DNA of 64,000 nucleotides from Bufo bufo (Eukaryota > Chordata > Amphibia > Anura > Bufonidae), in NCBI RefSeq assembly GCF_905171765.1, contig NC_053392.1, forward strand, positions 445,684,837-445,748,836, in the 5' to 3' direction. The notes beneath the pieces were generated by a model, which was not told the origin of the DNA, did not search any database, and saw nothing but the letters and a program-made list of their open reading frames with translations. Positions 1 to 11,279 of the stretch are shown one piece after another. How positions within the stretch are numbered: the first letter of the stretch is position 1; each line of letters begins with the position of its first letter. The position numbers and the translations under genes were made by a program.

Positions 1-800
1 GATATAAGGGGCGGACCCACCGGATGAAATCATGGCCCAAATTCATTCTCTTCATAACTGCCCATAAGAAGGGCCACTCCACCCTGTCGAACGCTTTCTC
101 AGCGTCCAGCGACAGGATGGAGTGGTCCTCCCCCCACCAACATGGACGTTCAAAAAAGCTCTACGTAAATTAGTTTGTATATTCCATTTAGGTATGAATC
201 CAGTCTGGTCCGGATGTACCAGCCCTTGTATAACTTTCCTCAATCTATTGGCTAATAATTTAACCAAGATCTTATAGTCCGTATTAAGCAACGAAATTGG
301 GCGATAAGATCCAATTTCTGTTTTGTCTTTCCCCTTTTTAAGTATTAAAGTAATGGATGCCTCTATTAATGAAGGGGGAGGGAACCATCTTGGAAGGACT
401 GGTTATATACCTCCAATAAAAGAGGAATTAATATTTTGTTCTATTGTCTATAAATCTCAAAGGGGAGGCCATCCCTACCAGGGTTGGAGTTTCCCTAAAT
501 GCTCCTCAGCGTTTCCTGGATCTCCTTTACTGTAATTGGGGCGTTCAAAGTAAACGCATCCTGTTCAGCTAACTGGGGGAGATCTATCTTCTTCAGATTG
601 GACATAACTGTGTCCTTATCCTTGCCAAGTTCCGTCAGGTATAATTTGGCAAAGTGGTTACGCAAAGTGATTTTAATAGTATCCAAATCGTAAGTCAGAT
701 TTGAATTCCCCGTACCTGACTTGAGGCACCTTATTATTGTTTGCGACTTTTGATTGGCCACTATTGAAGCCAGCATCCAGCCTGGTTTCCCTTTCTCATC
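1..800 (-). pseudogene. L1 ORF2 reverse-transcriptase fragment
   Basis: Minus-strand translation gives two recognisable blocks. About 495-800 is the linker just before the L1 RT domain. About 52-291 is the RT finger region, with LLNTDYKIL-like and VHPDQTGFI-like motifs that are hallmarks of the family (fixing of the template and the nucleotide-binding loop). The blocks are out of frame with each other, so this is a decayed copy. The palm with its FADD motif would lie left of the window. An RT fragment of this kind has no host function. Family assignment is confident; exact clade (L1 or a Tx1/L1 relative) is less so. Confidence 0.75.
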
Positions 801-829
801 TCTGGAATATAATGGGAACCAGATTGAAA

Positions 830-1030
830 TATAACCAGACTATTCTAAAGACACCCAGATGAAAAGACGGGAATATTGTGATATATAGAGACGTCTTCTG
901 CAGGCTAATATTAAATATTCAATGATGTACCCCGCTAGATTAAGGATAATATATGAGGATACTGTCATATTCCTGCTGAACCCTGCGGAAGCAGTCTTGT
1001 GGCTGGACTCCAAAGGGTTATAATTTATGC
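830..1030 (+). pseudogene. L1 ORF1 C-terminal fragment
   Basis: The plus-strand frame that passes through 830-1030 reads like the C-terminal domain of L1 ORF1 protein: a Pro-Asp-Tyr-Ser turn, an Arg-rich stretch, a Tyr-Pro-Ala-Arg-Leu-Arg-Ile motif and a terminal Pro-Ala-Glu-Ala helix. In intact elements this domain helps ORF1p bind RNA. There is one in-frame stop and the N-terminal coiled coil is absent, so the element was 5'-truncated or cut here. It lies about 230 bp upstream of the endonuclease frame, which is the normal ORF1-ORF2 order. Confidence 0.55.
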
Positions 1031-1258
1031 ATGAAATGTTTTCATAGGCTAAAGTTAAATATTGACTGTATTAATTGGGGGATTGGTGGGAGCGGGGGGG
1101 GGGGGAAAGGGGTATAGGCAATGTGTAAGAGGATCAGGAGGCAGACCAGCCTTTTGGACCAAGTAGGGAGGATGGGTGGGGAGGGGGAGGGTTGGGTCAC
1201 GTCACTGCTGCTGGACCAAGAAATATGATGAGGGTCGGGATAGGGACTGCATTGCCCC

Positions 1259-2395
1259 ATGGGAGTAATGTCTCGGATTATGGCATGCAATGTCCGCGGT
1301 TTAGCAGACACGGTAAAGAGAAAAGTGGTATTCGATTTAATCTCCAGACATTTGCCGGCTATTGTCAGCTTGTCTGAGACTCATTTTTCATCAGAGGAGA
1401 GGCAATATATGAGAAGAAGCTTGGCGAGATATGAATACCACTCTTATCTTTCGGCATATTCCCGTGGGGTTAGTTTATACATCCACAGAAAGGTAGACTA
1501 TGAACCATATGATCAATGGGTGGACAGAGAAGGTAGATTTGTTTTTCTGTTTGGTCGATTGGAGGGCTTGAAATGTACTGTATAATGGCATTTGTATATA
1601 TTCCTTTACCATTCTCCTCTGAAGTATTAAGAAAGCTTGCTAAATTTATACGTGAAAGGGATAGGTGCACTTTATTGGTTTTGGGAGACCTAAACTCTGT
1701 AATGGATAATGCAAAATATAGACGGTCATCCACTGTGGGGGTGGAGGGCCCTGTGACTTAGTGGGATCTGTCAAGAGATGGCATTATTAGTTGTCTGGCG
1801 TTCATTATATGGGGATATGACTGCCTTCTCTTGTTATAGCAGATCCTGCAGGGTGCTTTCCAGGATCGACCTCGCCCTCGCTGATGTTGAGTTCCTAGAT
1901 AAGATTAAAAGAATGAGGTAGGAACCACATGGGATCTCTGACCATTGCCCTGTTCTTCTTAATGTGGAACTATCAAACAAACAGGTAATAAGGAAGGCCT
2001 TCAGATTGAATCCTTATTGGATCTAGCTTATCCAGGAACAGGATACTATCCGTGGAGAAATTTTAGATTTCTAGTCCCAAAACGTAAGGTCTACGCATAC
2101 TCATTTAGTCTGGGATACTCTCAAGGCTATGCTGCGAGGCTCATATTTAGTAAAGATAGCTAAAAAGCAAGCAAAATTTACATGCACTGAAAGGAACTTA
2201 ACTGAAAAAGTTAGAAGACTGGAGACGGAGGGAATAGTGACTTGGCCATTTTACAGGCATTGGAAAAGGCAAAGGGAAAACTCCAGGACTGGTTAGATAA
2301 AAAATCTCAACACCGGCTGCTCTTTGCAGGCCAGAAGGCATTTTATAGCTGGAACCTTGATATCGCTTCACTCCTCCTCCTTGCAAATTTGTGAC
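1259..2395 (+). pseudogene. L1 ORF2 endonuclease fragment
   Basis: Plus-strand frames from 1259 encode an apurinic-like endonuclease (exonuclease/endonuclease/phosphatase fold). Visible are the N-terminal MACNVRGL strand with the catalytic Asn, a SLSETHF motif carrying the metal-binding Glu, and a later LGDLNSVMD motif. In a working LINE this domain nicks target DNA to prime reverse transcription. Frameshifts occur near 1580 and 1760, and several stops follow. The last readable part (2270-2390) is the linker with a tyrosine-tryptophan motif that precedes the RT. The 3' continuation is found inverted at 1-800. Confidence 0.7.
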
Positions 2396-2439
2396 CTATG
2401 ATAAAAAACACGTAATTGATTAATATGCACCATTTCTCT

Positions 2440-4315
2440 ATAAATCAATTTCCCTTAGGAATTTTGATCTTGTAGACCACAGGTGACAATTTGTCAAAGA
2501 CGACATAGGGTCCCTTCCAGGAAAGCAGGAACTTCCTTTCCTTCACCTGATCCTGGGCAAAGTTATACGTAGAGTTAAACCTGATCGGAAATCTTGTATT
2601 CCTTTTGAGTAGTCTTCAGGTCATAGTAGGTTTTGGCGCTTACTGCTGCTTTGTCTATATTCTTCTGGGCAAATGCAAAAGCATGTGGAAGGTGCTTGTG
2701 TAGACTCTCCATATATTGATGAGCTGTTGAAGCATTTATCAAATTGTGGTCTGTTGTCCGTAAGGGGGAAATGCTGGGGTAATACCATCTTCCTGCCTGT
2801 GATCATTTCAAAGGGAGAAAGTTTGGTTGCCGCACTTGGGGTGGCCCTAATGGCCATGAGAACCAAATGCAACTTCACGTCCCAATCCTTACTTGATTCA
2901 TTGACAAATTTCTTTCGAATGTTGACAATGGTTTGGTTGTAGCGTTCTACTCTACCACTAGAGGCTGGCTGATAAGCTATATGTAGATTTATTTTTACCC
3001 CCAGTATCTCCCACATTTTCGTCATCACATCACTAGTGAAATGACTTCCGCAATTGGACTCGATACGTTGGAGAAGACCAAACCTGGAAAATACGTGGTT
3101 AATGAGTAGAGACGCGCACACACTTGAACTGCATGTTTTGCAAGGCAAACATTCCACCCATTTTGTGAACAAACAAGTCACGGTTAACATACAGTATATC
3201 TGTTGCTTTTTGATGAAGTTGTTACTGGTCCAATAAAGTCAATCTGGATGTATGACCATGACATGGACATCCCCCTTTTCATCAGTGGTGCCAGATGAGT
3301 GGGTGCTTGTGGCTGGAATTGAGGACATATTAAACATCCTTGACAATATGTGCGAAAGTCTTGCAACATATGATGCCAATAAGCGTAATCCCGTAATAAT
3401 TCATACGTTATCTTCTCACCTCGATGACCGGCCGTTGGGATGTAATGGGCGTGCATCAAACCTCGGAATGCCGTGGGTACCACCCATTGTGAGATACCAT
3501 TCTTCGAGGTTGTTACCATTTATCCATCCTGTAACGAGAATTGAGAATTATCTTTCAAAATATGTAACTCTTCTTTGCCTACACAGTCTTCCACGGTTTT
3601 GTACCCCACGGACACATCTGGGAATATATTATTCCACATGACTCCAATATCGGAAACCAATGTACGTTCAGTTCCTATATCGGTATGGAAAGAACAGCCG
3701 TCTACATATACACATGGTAAGGGTTTGCAATACTCTTCTTCATAAGATTTGTATGGAGATAAAGATTGTTCTTCCAGGAAATCATTTCCGGATGATTCAT
3801 CTTTATGTCCTGCATTGGTACAATCGTTAAGTTCAGCTAATCCTTGAGCAACTGGATTCTTATTATTTTGTTTGTATCGGATTTCCAATCGCCATCCCAT
3901 TAAGGACATCGACCAGGCAGTTATCCTGCTGTTTGACAGATTTCCATCCTTAATTCTATCACTTTGCAAATATTGCAGTGGTTGGTGTGCAGTTCCCACA
4001 ATGATCTTTTTCCGCCTTGAATAAAACTCCTGAAATATTGCAAAGCCCATACCGTTGACAGTAATGCTTTTCACAGTCATTGAATTTTTACCTCAATCGG
4101 TGATAAGGACTTGCTGGCATAGGCGATGATCTTATTCAGGTTTCCCTGTCTCTGGAAGAGGACTGCACTCACGCTTTTGTTTTTGTCGGTGAAGCCTGTT
4201 TCAATGAAGAAAGGTTTCCCACCTTCTGGGTAAGCAAGGCATAGAGCTTGGATGAGTCTGGCTTTGAGCTCATTCACAGCATGCTTGTGGCGTTCACTCC
4301 ATTCCCATTTCACTC
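2440..4315 (-). pseudogene. Retrovirus-like pol relic (RNase H-integrase)
   Basis: Read on the minus strand from 4315 to 2440, the sequence gives the end of RT, an RNase H domain (YASKSLSPIE-type motif near 4100, then a recurrent GTAHQPLQYL-type motif near 3980), then integrase. Integrase shows a His-His-Cys-Cys zinc module near 3260-3480 and a core with QIDFIGP and FTKWVE motifs, a Cys-Gly-Ser-His-Phe block around the second acidic residue, and a GRVERYNQT motif with the third. The C-terminal tail reaches about 2440. Frameshifts or stops occur near 4077, 3520 and 3190. No LTR is recognisable at either side. It could be an endogenous retrovirus or a Ty3/gypsy element. It is described only as a broken fossil. 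Confidence 0.7.
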
Positions 4316-4602
4316 ATTTTCACACACTTGGAAATGATATACGGGAGGTTGCATCAACGGTTTCATTCTCTGCAGTTTTGCCTGTGCATAACCTTCAGCA
4401 TGACAGGAAGATGCGCATTAAGGAATTCAATGTATGGCTTGGTGAATGGTGTCTGAACCAAGGGTTGGGCTTTGTGTCTCATGTTAACTCTTGTTGGAAT
4501 GGAAAAGAACTGTACAAGAAAGATGGTTTGCATCTTTCTCTCAAGGGAACGAATGTCCTCGGTGAACAGTTCCAAGTATTTGCTAAGGAGCATTTAAACT
4601 AG
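4316..4602 (+). pseudogene. CR1 ORF1 end, esterase-like block
   Basis: The frame ending in a stop near 4602 contains Asp-Gly-Leu-His-Leu-Ser-x-Lys-Gly, which matches the conserved Asp-x-x-His block of SGNH-type esterases. Several CR1/L2 group LINEs carry such an esterase in ORF1, where it is thought to bind lipid or help the particle. The N-terminal serine (GDS) block is missing because of the truncation at 4316. ORF2 follows after a short gap, with coding sequence readable from about 4620. Recognition rests on the last block only. Confidence 0.55.
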
Positions 4603-4619
4603 AAAAGGGGGGCAAAAGA

Positions 4620-7600
4620 GTGATTATCCAGCAGTCCAACTGCTCCCCGGAACAATGCCAGAAGATGCCAGTAGCACAAAGGTTAAGAAATTACAAGCTC
4701 AGATTCTTGTCTACAAATGCTCGCAGTTTAAGGAATAAGATCAATGAACTTGAGGCTATAATGGCATCTGAGAATATAGATGTAGTGGCTGTTACTGAGA
4801 CGTGGTTCAAGGGGAGTAATGACTGGGATATATATCAATGGTTCTCTCTATACAGGAAAGACAGAGAAGGCAAGAAGGGGGAGGGGTGGCCCTCTATGTG
4901 AAAGATAGCATAAAATCTAATTTGATACAAGTTAGCGAGAACAATTTAGAGTCAGTTTGGGTTACCTTGCAGCTTGATAATCATAAGGTAACTCGTGTAG
5001 GTGCGATATATAGACCACCTAGCCAAGTCAAAGAATTAGATGATCTACTAGTTGAGGAAATAGCTAAAATGACATTGAAGGGGTAAGTTATTATTTTGGG
5101 AGACTTTAATCTTCCTGATGTAAACTAGAAAACCAAAATAGCTAGTTCTGCCAGGAGTACAGATATTCAAAATTCCCTACTGGGATTATCTCTACAGCAA
5201 GTAGTTGAGGAGCCAACCCGGAAGGAGGCCATTTTAGATTTAGTATTCAAAAATGGGAATTTGGTATCTGATATTACTGTAGGGGAAAGCTTGGGATCTA
5301 GTGAACACCAGTAGGCGTGGTTTACTATAAGTACAGTGACTGATTCACACCACACAAAAACAAAAGTTTTAGATTTTAGAAAAACTTTTCTAAAATTAGA
5401 TTAGTGGTATACGAGTCCCTATCAGATTGCAACAGTTTCAATGGAGTCCAGGAGAAATGGGACTACTTAAAAGTGGCACTATTGAAGGCTGCATTAGGTT
5501 GTCAGTAAAAGCAAAAAAAGGAAGAGACCACTGTGGTATTCAGCAGAAGTGGCCAAAATCATTAAAAACAAAAAGATAGGATTTAGTAATTATAAAAATA
5601 AAAAAAAACGAGGAAGGCAGGCAAATTTATAAGATTAGGCAGAGAGAGGCCAAGCAAGTTATAAGAGCTTCTAAAGCACAGGCAGAAGAGAAATTAGCTC
5701 AGTCAGTGAAAAAATGCGATAAGACATTCTTCAGATACATAAATGAAAAAAGGAAACTAAAACAAGGAATTACCAAATTAAAAACAAAAGAAGGAAGGTA
5801 TATGGAAGAAGATAAATAACTAGCTGACTGACTCAATGAATACTTCTGTTCAGTTTTTACAAAGGAAAATGAAGGAAAAAGACCTCAGTTAGGAAGGAAG
5901 ACTAATGAATCTTTTGATGCATGTGTCTTTACAGAGGAAGAGGTTCTAAGTCAGCTGTCTAAAATTTATACAAATAAGTCACAGGGGCCTGATGGGATAA
6001 GCCCAAAGCTATTAAAAGAACTCAGCGGTGAACTAGCAAAACCATTAACAGATTTATTTAACCACTCACTAATAACAGGAGTCGTCCCAGAAGATTGGAA
6101 ATTAGCAAATGTTGTGCCCATTCACAAGAAAGTTAGTAGGGAGGAATTGGGCAACTATAGGCCATTAAGCCTGACATCAATAGTGGGGAAATTAATAGAA
6201 ACCATACTTAAAGAGGACCTTTCATTACGATATAAAATCTAAACTAAGTATACAGACATGGAGAGCGGCGCCCAGGGATCTCCCTGCACTTACTATTATC
6301 CCTGGGCGCCGCTCCGTTCTCCCGGTATAGGCTCCGGTATCTTCAGATTTTCGGCTCATCTGGGAGGAGCCTGCTCTTGTTCTCCTGGGCATCTCCTTCT
6401 CCCAGGCTGTAGCGCTGGCCAATCGCAGCGCAGAGCTCATAGCCTGAGAGTTTTTTTTTCTCCAAGGCTAAGAGCTGAGTGCTGCGATTGGGAGAAGGAG
6501 ACGCCCAGGAGAACAAGAGCAGGCTCCTCCCAGTTGAGCCGAAAATCTGAAGATACCGGAGCCTATACCGGGAGAATGGAGCTGCGCCTAGGGATAATAG
6601 TAAGTGCAGGGAGATCCCTGAGCGCCGCTCTCCATGTCAGCATACTTAGTTTAGATTTTTTGTTGTAATGAAGGGTCCTCTTTAAGGAGAGGATTGTGGA
6701 ACATCTAAAATCCCATGGATTGAAAGATGAAAAACAGCATGGGTTTACTTCAGGGAGATCATGCCAAACTAATCTTATTGATTTTTTTTGATTGGGTGAC
6801 TAAAATAATAGATGGCAGAGGTGCAGTAGACATCGCTTATCTAGACTTTAGTAAGGCTTTTGATACTGTCCCACATAGAAGGCTTATCAATAAATTGCAG
6901 TCTTTGGGCTTGGACTCCCATATTGTTGAATGGATTAGGCAGTGACTGAGGGACAGACAACAGAGGGTTGTAGTCAATGGAGTATATTCAGACCAGTGGG
7001 GTACCTCAGGGATCTGTTCTGGGACCAATATTGTTTAAAATCTTTATCAGCGAAATTGCAGAAGGCCTCGATGGTAAGGTGTGTCTTTTTGCTGATGACA
7101 CAAAGATTTGTAACAGGGCTTGATGTTCCTGGAGGGATACACCAAATGGAATAGGATTTAGGAAAACTAGAGGAATGGTCAAAAATCTGGCAACTAAAAT
7201 TTTATGTTGATAAGTACAAGATAATGAACCTGGGGCGAAAAAACCCAAGTGCAGAAAATAAAATCAGTGATACAGTCCTAACCTCAGTATCTGAGGAAAG
7301 GGATTTAGGGGTTATTATTTCAGAAGACTTAAAGGTAGGCAGACAATGTCATAGAGCAGCAGGAAATGCTAGCAGAATGCTTGGGTGTATAGGGAGAGGC
7401 ATTACCAGTAGAAAGAGGGAGGTGCTCATGCCGCTCTACAGAGCACTGGTGAGACCTCATTTGGAGTATTGTGCGCAGTTCTGGAGACCATATCTCCAAA
7501 AGGATATTGATACTTTGGGCTACTAAACTAGTACATGGATTGCAGGATAAAACTTACCAGGAAAGATTAAAGGACCTTAACATGTATAGCTTGGAAGAAA

Positions 7601-7878
7601 GACGAGACAGAGGGTATATGATAGAAACTTTTAAATACATAAAGGAAATCAACAAGGTAAAAGAGGAGAGAATATTTACAAGAAGAAAAACTGCTATAAG
7701 AGGACATAGTTTTAAATTTGAGGGGCAAAGGTTTAAAAGTAACATCAGGAAGTATGACTTTACTGAGAGAGTAGTGGATGCATGGAATAGCCTTCCTGCA
7801 GAAGTGGTAGCTGCAAATACAGTGAAGGAGTTTAAGCATACATGGGATAGGCATAAGGCCATCCTTCATATAAGATAG
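4620..7878 (+). pseudogene. CR1 ORF2 (endonuclease-RT), decayed
   Basis: The endonuclease starts near 4690 with an STNARSLRNKINEL motif and an AVTETWF motif holding the catalytic Glu. A GAIYRPP block and a GDFNLPD-like block follow (near 5100, now with stops). The RT is readable from about 5930. It has the QGPDGI motif, a YLDFSKAFDTVPH palm motif at 6835-6875 and a FADDTK-like motif near 7085. The C-terminal thumb and connection region reads through 7224-7878 (RPHLEYC motif). Frameshifts or stops occur near 4880, 5085, 5400-5900, 6945, 7030, 7120 and 7525. Compared with the copy at 29953-31047, this one is older. Confidence 0.8.
6212..6681. mobile_element. Palindromic MITE with TTAA target duplication
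   Basis: A 470-bp insert starts AGAGGACCTTTCATTAC and ends with the reverse complement of that tip (GTAATGAAGGGTCCTCT, one mismatch). TTAA flanks it on both sides (6208-6211 and 6682-6685). Removing insert and one TTAA restores a continuous CR1 RT reading frame, which proves the insertion. Most of the element is a long inverted repeat: the segment from about 6255 to 6420 pairs with 6480 to 6650. No protein is encoded. TTAA duplications are known for piggyBac and Kolobok/T2 elements. The tips do not begin with CCC, so Kolobok-like is the better guess. Confidence 0.85.
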
Positions 7879-7972
7879 GGCCAGTGGCTATTCATAGTAT
7901 TCAGTATATTGGGCAGACTAGATGGGCCTAATGGTTCTTATCTGCCGACACATTCTATGTTTCTATGTTTCT

Positions 7973-8007
7973 AACCTCAAAAGAGGTTTTGTGATCTCGG
8001 CATAGTT
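7973..8007. other. Short spacer between CR1 and L1 3' ends
   Basis: About 35 bp without recognisable content separate the CR1 3' end from the poly(T) start of the minus-strand L1. Confidence 0.5.
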
Positions 8008-8465
8008 TTTTTTTTTTCATATTACTTTTTATTGAGTCAAATAATCATACAAAAATTCCATACAGAAATACATGTAAGTTGAGGTTCCAAATTGTTTCAA
8101 AATGTTTTGACTCATATTTTATATATTTTTTTAAACATTGTAGAACATTCAATACAATGAGTATACTGTATAAAACAAATGATGCATATAAGGTACGAAC
8201 ATCCTAGTACGTAAAGTAAAGGCAACACTAAATAAAAATAAAAAAGAAAGGAAAAACTAAGACGTATATACGTGTTGGACAGGACAGGTCTCCGTCCAAC
8301 CCGCGGCTCAAATTAAGGTGACTTGGTTTTCTTTTATCCAACATGCCCAGTTCTTCTCAAATTTGTCTATCTGGTGATTTTTAGTGCCATAATCCGTTCA
8401 TACCGGCATGTCTTGTCTATTTGTGTTTTGATTTACACTAGACTGGGAATTATTAGTGATTTCCA

Positions 8466-9611
8466 TCATTGTGCTATAGCTAATTTGATTGCCAGGCATA
8501 AGTGGACAGTTGACACGCTTCCTCCGCATGGCACCATGTCAAGATCTATGAATAACAATGCCAAAGACTGTGATGGAGGGCAGCAAGTCCCATTGATTTT
8601 AGATACCAGAGAGAATATATCTCGCCACACTGGGACAATGTATAGACAATTCCATAAAATATGAAAGAGGGTACCGCGACGGCCGCATCCTCTCCAGCAA
8701 TCGGCCAAGACCCCTGGGAACATACGATGTAACCTTTCAGGAGGATAGTACCATCTCAAGCCAATTCATAGTGTGTTGAGCATTTAAAATAACCAGATAT
8801 GCATTTAAATTTGGCACCCCATTGTGAAATAGTAAATGTAGATTTGAGTTCCAATTCCCACGACAATAAAGGTGTAGTTTTGTGTAGTACATCCTTGTCA
8901 CCAAGCATATTGTAAACATGTCTAAGCCCTTTTATCGGGGATGCACTGTTCCCCCATAGTTGAAGTAGTTTGGTGGACGCTCGAGCTTGTAATGGGTTGG
9001 ACTCATTTAGTAAATGTCTGATTTGGAGGTATTTATAAAGGTCGTGTTTATGTATATCATAGGTTTGAATAAGCGATAAGAAAGGATTGAGTGTTTCTCC
9101 TTGGTAAAGTAAAGAAACTGAATTCAGACCTTTATCTTCCCAAGCTTTCAGTCCTATATTTGGGATAAAGTGTTCCAAGGTTCTCAAAGGCGCTAGATCA
9201 GATAAGCTGTGAGTTTGGCTAGTCGTTCTAATATGAAATTGTTGCCAGTTTATGAGAGAAAATTTTACCATTGCTGGGGCATTTTTAGTGATCTGGTATT
9301 TGTACGTTAAGGAGGCTATTAATAGACCTTTCAAGGAGCTTGGAGATGTAAGTGCCTGTTCTATCTGTACCCAACTGAGAGATACGGCTTCTTTCCACGA
9401 GCTTTGTAGTGATGAAACTTGAATAGCTAAGTAGTTGTATATATTAGGCAATTCCGTCCCTGCTCTATGTTTATGTTTATGCAGTATTTTGGCTGCAATT
9501 CTATGTTTATCTTGCCATATTTATTTATTTAGAAGTTGTGAAGCCTTTTGGAAAATGCTCTGAGGTGGTATTATTGGTACTGTGTTGAATATGTACACGA
9601 GTTTTGATAGT
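8466..9611 (-). pseudogene. L1 ORF2 C-terminal half
   Basis: Minus-strand frames 9451-8756 and 8759-8466 give the region downstream of the RT: Pro-Asn-(hydrophobic)-Tyr-Tyr-type motifs, a long helical connection, then a Cys-rich end (CWRGCGRRGTLFHILWNC) that matches the C-terminal zinc-knuckle-like motif of L1 ORF2. A frameshift lies near 8757. A further part of the same protein, with Leu-Ser-Lys-Leu-Val-Tyr-Ile-Phe, extends to 9611 and stops at the gypsy insertion. It is non-functional because the ORF is split and shifted. Confidence 0.75.
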
Positions 9612-9615
9612 GTAG

Positions 9616-10163
9616 TGACACGCCTTGCCCTGTGAATGTGCAAAGATCTGCCAGCCTGGCTGCACATGTCTGACTCTTGTCTTTGTTTTGGTTTGGGTTT
9701 GAGCTGGATTCACCTTCCCTCAGTTGTACTGGGTTGATTGTTAGCGAGGCTATTTATTCCTCCTTCTCCAAGTGGCCTGTGCGGGTTATAGTTCATTCCT
9801 GTGGGCTTTGGATGTGTTGTGGATCGTCTGCTCCAGCTCAGCTCAAGATAAGTCCTCTCTGTATCTTCCCCTGGTGTCTTTTATCTAGGCCTCTAGGGAG
9901 ACGCTTGCTTCCTTCTGTTTGAAGAAGCAGGTCGCCTCTTCCCCTTTCCCTACTGCTCAGGGTTTTCCCAGGGTATATAGACTTAGGCACGAGGGCATTT
10001 GCATAGCCACCATAAGGGTATGCACATGTGCACAGCAGTATAAGGAAAGTCTTAGGGATCGCTAGGAGGTGACCCTTTTCTCCCTAGCTTTTGGGCCTAC
10101 TAAATTGTTCTGGTTGTTTTCCCTGTGTTTGGTTATTTCCCTGCTTACCTATCTACCGTGACT
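9616..10163 (+). repeat. 5' LTR of the gypsy element
   Basis: About 548 bp from TGACACGCC to CCGTGAC. The last 62 bp (10101-10163) recur almost unchanged at 14650-14712, which fixes the LTR end. A TATATAG motif at 9974 is a plausible core promoter. The final base differs between the two copies (CT here, CA at the 3' copy). Confidence 0.75.
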
Positions 10164-10206
10164 TTATAACCCACCATAAAACTGTCATTTCCATGCTGTT
10201 CGCGAA

Positions 10207-11274
10207 ATGGAGGCTATGGATGCTTTGGTTGATCACATACAGGGATTATCACTGGAGGTTGCTGATCTCCGCAGTTCTGTTGCACAGTGTCAGAATGCTC
10301 TGGCATCTAGCGCCGTTGGAGGAAATCAGGTCTGCTTAGAGCCTAAAGTCGCTGTCCCTGATAGGTTCTCAGGGGGTGGTGATGACTTTATTCGGTTCAG
10401 GGAGTCCTGCAGGTTGTATTTTCATCTGCGGCCGATGTCATCTGGTGATGAGAATCAAAGAGTGTGGATCATTATATCTCTGCTCAAAGTGGACACGCAG
10501 TCCTGGGCTTTTTCTCTGCTGACTGGTTCACCATCCCTCCGGTGGGTGGATGAATTTTTTAGAGCCTTGGGCTTCATTTATGATGACCCAGACCGGGTCT
10601 CTATGGCTGAATCTAAGTTGTATTATGCAGAATTTAGAAGGTGGGCAACTGACTCAGGGTGGAATGATCCTGCACTACGGAGTCAGTTTTGTCAGGGTCT
10701 ATCTGAGAGGTTGAAAGATGCCCTTGCTTTTCATGAATATCCCAATTCATTGGAGACAGCCATGTCTTTGGCAGTGCGGCTTGATACACGTCTTAAAGAG
10801 AGGTATAAGATTCCTCTCGAGCGGAGGGTCCCGTCTGAAAGTGGATCCGTCCCACCTATTCCCAGGGAAAATATGACATTTGAATCTGGGGCAGGAGAGA
10901 AACCTATGCAGTTGGGCCAGGTTTCCTTTTGCTCAGGTGATAGGAACTTTAGGAAGCTTAATAAGCTATGTTACTACTGTGGTAAAGAAGGTCATTTTGT
11001 TTATGCGTGTCCTTTTGTTAAACCTCAAAACGGTAATGAGAAACTGCGGAGGTATTCACATAAAGAGAAAACCTCCCAGACTCTTGGTAGTGTGAATGGG
11101 GAGTCTGAGCAAGCTAATATGCATTCTCCCTGCAATACCTGTTTCCTCCTGCCTGCCATGGTGGCGCTAGACTCAGGAAATTTTTATTTTGAGGTATTTG
11201 TTGATAGTGGTGCGAGGGTAAACCTTTTGACTTTCATTTTCTCCAAAATTTTGGTTTTAGAACTAGCGCATTAG
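10207..11274 (+). pseudogene. Gypsy gag-protease (355 codons)
   Basis: This open frame starts 43 bp after the 5' LTR. Residues 1-40 form a short coiled-coil-like N terminus. Residues about 50-200 resemble the Ty3/gypsy (sushi/PNMA-type) capsid region, with FSG and FRESC motifs. A CCHC zinc knuckle (C-x2-C-x4-H-x4-C) lies at about residues 255-268 and would bind the element RNA. A retroviral-type aspartic protease begins in the same frame, with active-site Asp-Ser-Gly-Ala at about residues 332-335. The frame ends at 11274, but protease and pol coding sequence continues in another frame from about 11280, so a frameshift mutation ended it. Gag itself looks almost intact. Confidence 0.8.
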
Positions 11275-11279
11275 AAAAG

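Larger units (their letters stand above)
1..2395. mobile_element. L1-like LINE with inverted 5' half
   Basis: Two halves of one L1-type LINE lie head to head. Positions 1 to about 800 encode ORF2 reverse-transcriptase sequence on the minus strand. Positions about 800-2395 encode the end of ORF1 and the ORF2 endonuclease on the plus strand. The plus half stops in the linker between endonuclease and RT, and the minus half starts in the same linker, so little ORF2 sequence is missing. This is the arrangement left by twin-primed reverse transcription. The 3' end lies outside the window. The right edge near 2395 abuts an unrelated pol fragment, and no target duplication could be checked. Seen: orientations and coding content. 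Inferred: the single-copy origin. Confidence 0.7.
4316..7972 (+). mobile_element. CR1-type LINE, 5'-truncated, MITE-interrupted
   Basis: The order is the end of ORF1 with an esterase-like block, ORF2 endonuclease, RT, and a 3' UTR. The 3' end is very characteristic: GACTAGATGGGCC and TTCTTATCTGCCG motifs followed by short repeats of the form TTTCTATG, ending at about 7972. CR1 elements end in such short direct repeats instead of poly(A). A second, younger copy with the same end is present at 29948-31141. The 5' edge at 4316 joins directly to the pol relic, so this copy is truncated inside ORF1. A 470-bp MITE sits in the RT region at 6212-6681. Many frameshifts show it is dead. Confidence 0.85.

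Noticed and set aside
6258..6668. 136-codon frame in the MITE
   Set aside because: Both halves translate the two arms of the same inverted repeat; it is not a gene.
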